Below the pieces are notes generated by a model. It saw only the letters and a program-made list of their open reading frames with translations. It did not search any database and was not told the origin of the DNA. From NCBI GenBank assembly GCA_021151695.1, contig JAGKWU010000003.1:62001-126000 (forward strand): DNA of 64,000 nt, read 5' to 3'. The DNA comes from Cellvibrionaceae bacterium (GTDB lineage: Bacteria; Pseudomonadota; Gammaproteobacteria; Pseudomonadales; Cellvibrionaceae). The first letter of the stretch is position 1, and the number at the start of each line of letters is the position of its first letter. Positions 59,394 to 64,000 of this stretch are shown here, one piece after another. Both the position numbers and the translations under genes were made by a program.

Positions 59394-62300
59394 TTAAGGA
59401 TTTACTGATTCACGGTAAGCCATCCGATAGAGCCCGGGCAGGACTAATAAAGTAAGCAACGTGGAGGAAATAATACCGCCAATCACAACCGTTGCCAGCG
59501 GGCGCTGCACCTCCGCACCCGTGCCTGTATTTAAGGCCATGGGAAGAAAGCCCAATGCAGCCACCAGCGCAACCATCAAGATTGGGCGCAATCGCATCAG
59601 GGCGCCTGCCCGGATGGCCAAGTCGATGCCCTGGCCCTGCTGCAGCCCGGCGCGAAATGCGGACACCATCATGACGCCCGTCAGTACCGCTACACCCGAC
59701 AGAGTAATAAAACCAACGCCCGCGGTGATGGACAACGGAATGCCGCAAATCCACAACGCCATAACGCCGCCGGTTAACGCCAGCGGAACACCGCTAAAAA
59801 CCAACGCCGCATCTTTCGCGGAGCCGAAGGTCATCATTAACAACGCAAAAATAGCCAGCAATGTCATGGGAATCAGAAACGTTAATCGCTTTGAAGCTGA
59901 TTGCAATTGCTCAAAAGTCCCGCCGTAATGTACCCAATAACCCGGTGGCAACTTCACCTGTTGCGCAACTTTCTGCTGCACTTCCGTCACGAAGCTGCCC
60001 AGATCCCGGTCTTTCACATTGGCGCTGACCACCAGGCGGCGCTTGCCATTTTCGCGACTGATTTGATTGGCACCCGGTGCGATAGTCAACTTGGCAACCT
60101 CACCCAAGGGAACATAACTGCCATCATTGAGCAGAATAGGAAGGCGTGACAGTGCATCGAGATCGTTGCGCAACTTTTCCGGCAAACGCACTACAATATC
60201 GAAGCGCTTATCGCCATCGAATACCTGGCCAGCTTCTTCACCGCCGGTGGCAATCGACAAGGTTTCTTGCACGTCAGTCATATTCAAACCGTAGCGCAGC
60301 AACGCCGGACGGATTGCTTCGACGGAGAGAATGGGCAAACCATCCACCTGCTCCACCTTCACACCATCTGCCCCCTGAATACCGCTCAAAACACTGGCGA
60401 TCTGGTTGCCCGACGCGAGCAATTGTTCGAGATCATCACCGTAGATTTTGATTCCCAAATCGGAGCGAACACCGGAGATCAATTCGTTAAAACGCAACTG
60501 GATGGGTTGGCTGATTTCATAGGCATTACCCGGTACCGCTGCCAATTTCGCTTCTATGTCTTCCAATATTTCTGCTTTGGAGCGGTGCGGTTCAGGCCAA
60601 TCTTTTTTATCCTTGAGCATCACATAACCATCAGAAATATTCGGCCCCATAGGATCACTAGCCACCTCAGCAGTACCAACACGCGCGAAGAAGGTTTTTA
60701 CTTCGGGTACTTTCATTACCGCACGCTCTACCTGAAATTGCATCTCCAGCGATTGCGTGAGGCTGGTACCGGGAATACGCAACGCCTGTACCGCAATATC
60801 GCCTTCATCGAGATTAGGAATAAATTCTGTCCCCATACGCGCAGCAATAAATCCCGACAGCAAAACAAACACCCCGGCACCCGCCAAAATCGGAACACGC
60901 AAGCGCAATGCAATATCGAGCACACAGAGGTAACCCTGCCTGGTTTTGCGAACAAAAACATTTTCTTTTTCTTCGATACGCCCGGATAGCAGCAGAGCAA
61001 CCGCCGCAGGTACAAAGGTTAATGACAACACCAAGGCGGCGATCAATGCCATGATCACCGTCATCGCCATAGGCGCAAACATTTTTCCTTCAACACCGGT
61101 CAACGCGAGAATCGGAAGATTAACCAGAATTACCACCAACACACTGATCAAACTGGGTGTAAATACTTCGCGCGTTGCACTGAATACAATGTGAAAGCGC
61201 TCGTCCAATGCCAGATGGCGTCCCACACGGTGTTGCTGCCCGGCCAATCGCAAAATGCAGTTCTCAACAATAATGACAGCACCATCGACAATCAAACCAA
61301 AATCCAGCGCCCCCAGGCTCATGAGATTTGCGCTGACTTTAGCCTGCACCATGCCCGTCATTAGCATGAGCATGGACAATGGAATCACCGCCGCCGTCAA
61401 CAAGGCAGCGCGCACATTGCCAAGCATAACCAGCAACACAACCACGACCAGAATGGCGCCTTCCAGTAAATTCTTCTGCACTGTCGCAATGGTTTTGTTA
61501 ACAAGAATGGTGCGGTCGTAAACGGGATCAGCCGTCACACCTGGCGGAAGTGTTTTATTAATGTCAGCCAGCTTGGCAGAGACAGCTTCCGATACAGTGC
61601 GGCTATTACCACCGAGCAACATCACTGCCGTGCCCAATACGGTTTCTGCCCCATCGCGTGTCGCCGCACCTGTGCGCAACTGCTTGCCAAAACCGACATC
61701 CGCGACATCGCGAATAGTCACAGGTAACTTGCCGCGATGCGCCACAATAATTTGCTCGATGGATGCTATATCACTTACCTGACCCGGCGCGCGAATTAAA
61801 TATTGCTCGCCATTTTTTTCGATATAGCCGGCACCGACGCTCACATTATTTTTTTTCAGCGCCTCCACCAAATTTTCAAAGTTAACGCCATAGGCCAGCA
61901 ACTTTGCGGGACTTGGTGTGATATGAAATTGCTTTTCATAACCACCGATGGTGTTGATTTCTGTTACGCCCGGCACCAATCGCAACTGCGGGCGTATCAC
62001 CCAATCCTGCAAGCTGCGTAGTGCAGTCGCGTCGTAGGGCTCGCCATTGGGTTGACGAACACTGCTATCGGCATGTACTGCGTAATGAAATATCTCACCC
62101 AAGCCCGTGGCCACTGGGCCCATAGTCGGTTCAATCCCTTTCGGCAATTGGCTTTTGGCTTGTTGCAGTCGCTCATTGATAAGATTGCGCGCAAAATAAA
62201 TATCAGTGCCATCCTTAAACACCACCGTCACCTGCGATAGTGCATAGCGGGACAACGAGCGAGTTTCCTCCACATGCGGCAATCCTGCGATGGCCACTTC

Positions 62301-62507
62301 CACCAAATAGGTAATGCGCTGCTCAACTTCCAGCGGTGAATAACCCGGTGCTTCTGTATTGATTTGCACTTGCACATTGGTGATATCCGGAACCGCATCA
62401 ATGGGTAAACGATGGTAGTTCCACACCCCCAAACCAGCGGCTATCAACACCAAAAACAATACCAATCCACGGCGAGCAATCGAAAACTTCAGGAGTGCAT
62501 CAATCAT
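59394..62507 (-). CDS. czcA: Heavy-metal RND efflux pump, CzcA/CusA family
   Basis: 1037 aa, normal length. Twelve membrane helices and two large periplasmic loops. The helix-4 motif DFGLIVDGAVIIVEN carries the Asp, Asp and Glu of the HME-RND proton/metal path. The N-terminus starts with SIARRGLVLFLVLIAAGLGV and PIDAVPDITNVQVQI. It exports divalent cations, driven by protons; Zn/Co/Cd or Cu/Ag cannot be told from the sequence. GGAGG precedes the ATG. Last gene of a czcC-czcB-czcA operon; 50 bp after czcB. Confidence 0.93.
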   Translation of the reverse strand: MIDALLKFSIARRGLVLFLVLIAAGLGVWNYHRLPIDAVPDITNVQVQINTEAPGYSPLEVEQRITYLVEVAIAGLPHVEETRSLSRYALSQVTVVFKDGTDIYFARNLINERLQQAKSQLPKGIEPTMGPVATGLGEIFHYAVHADSSVRQPNGEPYDATALRSLQDWVIRPQLRLVPGVTEINTIGGYEKQFHITPSPAKLLAYGVNFENLVEALKKNNVSVGAGYIEKNGEQYLIRAPGQVSDIASIEQIIVAHRGKLPVTIRDVADVGFGKQLRTGAATRDGAETVLGTAVMLLGGNSRTVSEAVSAKLADINKTLPPGVTADPVYDRTILVNKTIATVQKNLLEGAILVVVVLLVMLGNVRAALLTAAVIPLSMLMLMTGMVQAKVSANLMSLGALDFGLIVDGAVIIVENCILRLAGQQHRVGRHLALDERFHIVFSATREVFTPSLISVLVVILVNLPILALTGVEGKMFAPMAMTVIMALIAALVLSLTFVPAAVALLLSGRIEEKENVFVRKTRQGYLCVLDIALRLRVPILAGAGVFVLLSGFIAARMGTEFIPNLDEGDIAVQALRIPGTSLTQSLEMQFQVERAVMKVPEVKTFFARVGTAEVASDPMGPNISDGYVMLKDKKDWPEPHRSKAEILEDIEAKLAAVPGNAYEISQPIQLRFNELISGVRSDLGIKIYGDDLEQLLASGNQIASVLSGIQGADGVKVEQVDGLPILSVEAIRPALLRYGLNMTDVQETLSIATGGEEAGQVFDGDKRFDIVVRLPEKLRNDLDALSRLPILLNDGSYVPLGEVAKLTIAPGANQISRENGKRRLVVSANVKDRDLGSFVTEVQQKVAQQVKLPPGYWVHYGGTFEQLQSASKRLTFLIPMTLLAIFALLMMTFGSAKDAALVFSGVPLALTGGVMALWICGIPLSITAGVGFITLSGVAVLTGVMMVSAFRAGLQQGQGIDLAIRAGALMRLRPILMVALVAALGFLPMALNTGTGAEVQRPLATVVIGGIISSTLLTLLVLPGLYRMAYRESVNP

Positions 62508-62557
62508 GCGAATAGCCTCCGTCGTTCACCTGGCCTATCGCCGTATTTTTTCGAAAA

Positions 62558-63580
62558 TTAATGTCCATGTTCAGCACCATCCTTGCCCAGTTCTGCTTTG
62601 ATGATAAAACTGTTTTTGCTGGCATAGGTTTCACCGGCTTTTACGCCGGACAAGATTTCAGTAAATTCGCCATCAGTGCGGCCGCGCTTTACAGGACGCG
62701 GCTCAAAACCCTCTTTTCCTTTGATGAATACGACTTGCTTTCCTTCGTGATCTTGCAGCGCTTCATTGCGAACAGCTAAAGCAACTGATTTTTCTGCCAG
62801 GATCACATCCACATTCACAAATAAACCGGGAGCCCATTGGCGTTCGTCATTGTTTAGCAAAACGCGTGCACTCAGGGATTGATTGCCGGTTGTTCCCATA
62901 GCCGCCATCGCAATGACTTCACCTTTAGCACTGGTATCATTGGCTGGATTATTCACGCGCACAGACTGGCCAATATGGACCTTGCCCACATCGCGTGGAA
63001 ACACGGCAACCTCAACCCAGACAGTTGAAAGATCTGCAACAACAAACGCAATTTTCTCCGCGGTTTGTTCACCGGGATTGATATTGCGCTCGGCAACTAC
63101 ACCATTTAACGCTGAGGTAATTGCATAGGTTTTCAAGCTTTCATTGCTTTCAACCGTTGCCAACACCTCACCCTCACGAACCAGGTCCCCCAGTTTTTTG
63201 TTAACACTACGAACAATACCGGCATAGCGCGCACTAACATGTTGTATTTTTTCGCCATTGGCTTCCACCGTGCCATAAAGCGGCAAGGTTTCGTGGATGT
63301 TTGCGGGGCCTACCCGGGCAAGTTCAATAGCTGCTGTTTTTAATTGCTCATCAGTGAGCACTGCTGTTTTTTCTTCGTGCTCACCCTGAGCATGAACCTC
63401 GCCAAATCCACTTGCGTGTGTTCTGGATTTTTCTTTTTCTGCATTGACCTCTTCTTTTGCTGCATTGACCCCTTCTTTTGCTGCACTGACCATTGCCACG
63501 CTGACAATCGCGATGCCTGCCAAACCGATGCGCAGTGCGCGCCTGGCCATCAATTTTTTAATGAGAGATATTAATTTCAT
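62558..63580 (-). CDS. czcB: Periplasmic adaptor of the metal RND pump
   Basis: 340 aa. N-terminal anchor or signal (residues 15-34), a charged linker made of three heptad repeats (AAKEGVN, AAKEEVN, AEKEKS), a His/Glu-rich stretch (FGEVHAQGEHEEK), then lipoyl (VSARYAGIVRSVNKKLGD, LNGVVAERNINPGEQ), beta-barrel and membrane-proximal domains, and a His-rich C-terminus (GAEHGH). The short hairpin suits CzcB-type adaptors. It overlaps the upstream czcC-like stop by 4 bp (ATGA). Confidence 0.9.
   Translation of the reverse strand: MKLISLIKKLMARRALRIGLAGIAIVSVAMVSAAKEGVNAAKEEVNAEKEKSRTHASGFGEVHAQGEHEEKTAVLTDEQLKTAAIELARVGPANIHETLPLYGTVEANGEKIQHVSARYAGIVRSVNKKLGDLVREGEVLATVESNESLKTYAITSALNGVVAERNINPGEQTAEKIAFVVADLSTVWVEVAVFPRDVGKVHIGQSVRVNNPANDTSAKGEVIAMAAMGTTGNQSLSARVLLNNDERQWAPGLFVNVDVILAEKSVALAVRNEALQDHEGKQVVFIKGKEGFEPRPVKRGRTDGEFTEILSGVKAGETYASKNSFIIKAELGKDGAEHGH
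63431..63493 (-). repeat. Three 21-bp tandem repeats in the adaptor linker
   Basis: Units at 63431, 63452 and 63473 (plus-strand TTCTTTT-TGCATTGACC type) encode the heptads AEKEKS-, AAKEEVN and AAKEGVN of the czcB-like protein. The period is a multiple of three, so the frame is preserved. Confidence 0.85.
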
Positions 63581-64000
63581 GGCGCAATCTCCTGGGTTGG
63601 CTCGTGTTGTGTAGTGGCAGCCCCTGTGAGTCGTTCGATTTCTACGCGCAGCAGATGTGCCTGGGCCGCGGCGTCAATCAATGCGGCTTCGGCCTCCAAT
63701 AATTCATGCTGTGCAGTGCTAAGTTCGAGGTAACCGTAGCGGCCTTTTTCAAATGCTGTGTGAGTGCCGCTCACCGCCTTTTTAAGTTGTGGAATAACCT
63801 CATTGCGCAGGCTCGCCACTTCAAACAAAGCCGCCTGGCGCTCTTGATAAAGCGCCACAACTTGCGCACGCAGTTGCAACAGCGCCGTTTCGTGTTCGCT
63901 ATCGACACCTAAACGATTAGCCCTTGCAGTAGCCACTTCACCCGCAGAGCGATTACCACTGAACAGCGGCAGGCTCACACCAACAATAAGGGCTGAATCT
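63577..64000 (-). CDS. czcC: Outer-membrane channel of the metal RND pump (partial)
   Basis: C-terminal 141 residues of a TolC/CzcC-family protein; the gene begins beyond the right end. The frame runs through the window edge (DSALIVGVSLPLFSGNRSAG), so the GTG at 63978 is not the start. SLPLFSGNR, a long coiled-coil helix rich in Ala/Gln/Glu, and GRYGYLELSTAQHELLEAEA are typical of CzcC. It overlaps the adaptor gene by 4 bp. It completes the CzcCBA tripartite pump. Confidence 0.88.
   Translation of the reverse strand, partial: DSALIVGVSLPLFSGNRSAGEVATARANRLGVDSEHETALLQLRAQVVALYQERQAALFEVASLRNEVIPQLKKAVSGTHTAFEKGRYGYLELSTAQHELLEAEAALIDAAAQAHLLRVEIERLTGAATTQHEPTQEIAP

Noticed and set aside
1..64000. 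tRNA, rRNA, CRISPR arrays, insertion sequences or prophage
   Set aside because: Reading both strands gave no tRNA-like T-loop context, no spaced direct repeats of CRISPR type and no transposase or integrase product.

Overview
The window comes from a Gram-negative gammaproteobacterium. The gene content suggests a polysaccharide-degrading member of the Cellvibrionaceae, close to Cellvibrio: a LacI-type NagR regulon for N-acetylglucosamine (GlcNAc), large TonB-dependent receptors, a lipoprotein with a poly-Ser linker, and Trp-halogenase-family genes beside the receptors. The family assignment is inferred from gene content only. No rRNA, tRNA, CRISPR array, insertion sequence or phage gene was found.

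Layout. 0.1-14.5 kb is a GlcNAc utilisation island. It holds nagR, nagB-II and nagA on the plus strand. On the minus strand it holds nagK-nagP-nagX, two halogenase-family flavoproteins and a TonB receptor. Four copies of the perfect palindrome GACAACGTTGTC mark the three NagR-controlled promoters. 14.8-28.6 kb is mostly housekeeping: a DUF3014 protein, feoA-feoB with a Cys-rich partner, a large lipoprotein, two paralogous periplasmic solute-binding-like proteins, a PerM/AI-2E family permease, an FKBP isomerase, a mosaic of inverted repeats, rdgC, a CptA-like phosphoethanolamine transferase and apbE. 28.7-37.1 kb is a second receptor system: FecI-like sigma, FecR-like anti-sigma, a TonB receptor with an N-terminal STN signalling domain, then a third halogenase, a SapC-family protein and a DUF6445 protein. 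37-44 kb holds an SDR/LysR divergent pair, a DUF5924-type membrane protein, purE-purK, a glutathione transferase and a third solute-binding-like paralog.

44-48 kb holds a membrane-anchored PstS-like/OmpA-like fusion protein preceded by two clear Pho boxes, a DUF1080 protein and a transglutaminase/TPR lipoprotein. 48.9-52.4 kb is a nitrate-type ABC transporter (nrtA, nrtB, nrtD). After it come a SUKH-like pair, a diheme cytochrome c, small enzymes, a PAS/GAF/GGDEF protein and a CzcCBA-type metal efflux operon that runs off the right end.

The least understood parts are (a) the two receptor-halogenase modules, one tied to NagR and one to an ECF sigma relay, the latter with SapC and a possible Fe(II)/2-oxoglutarate-type DUF6445 protein; and (b) the phosphate-regulated PstS-OmpA fusion. 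All homology statements come from reading the sequences; no database search was run.
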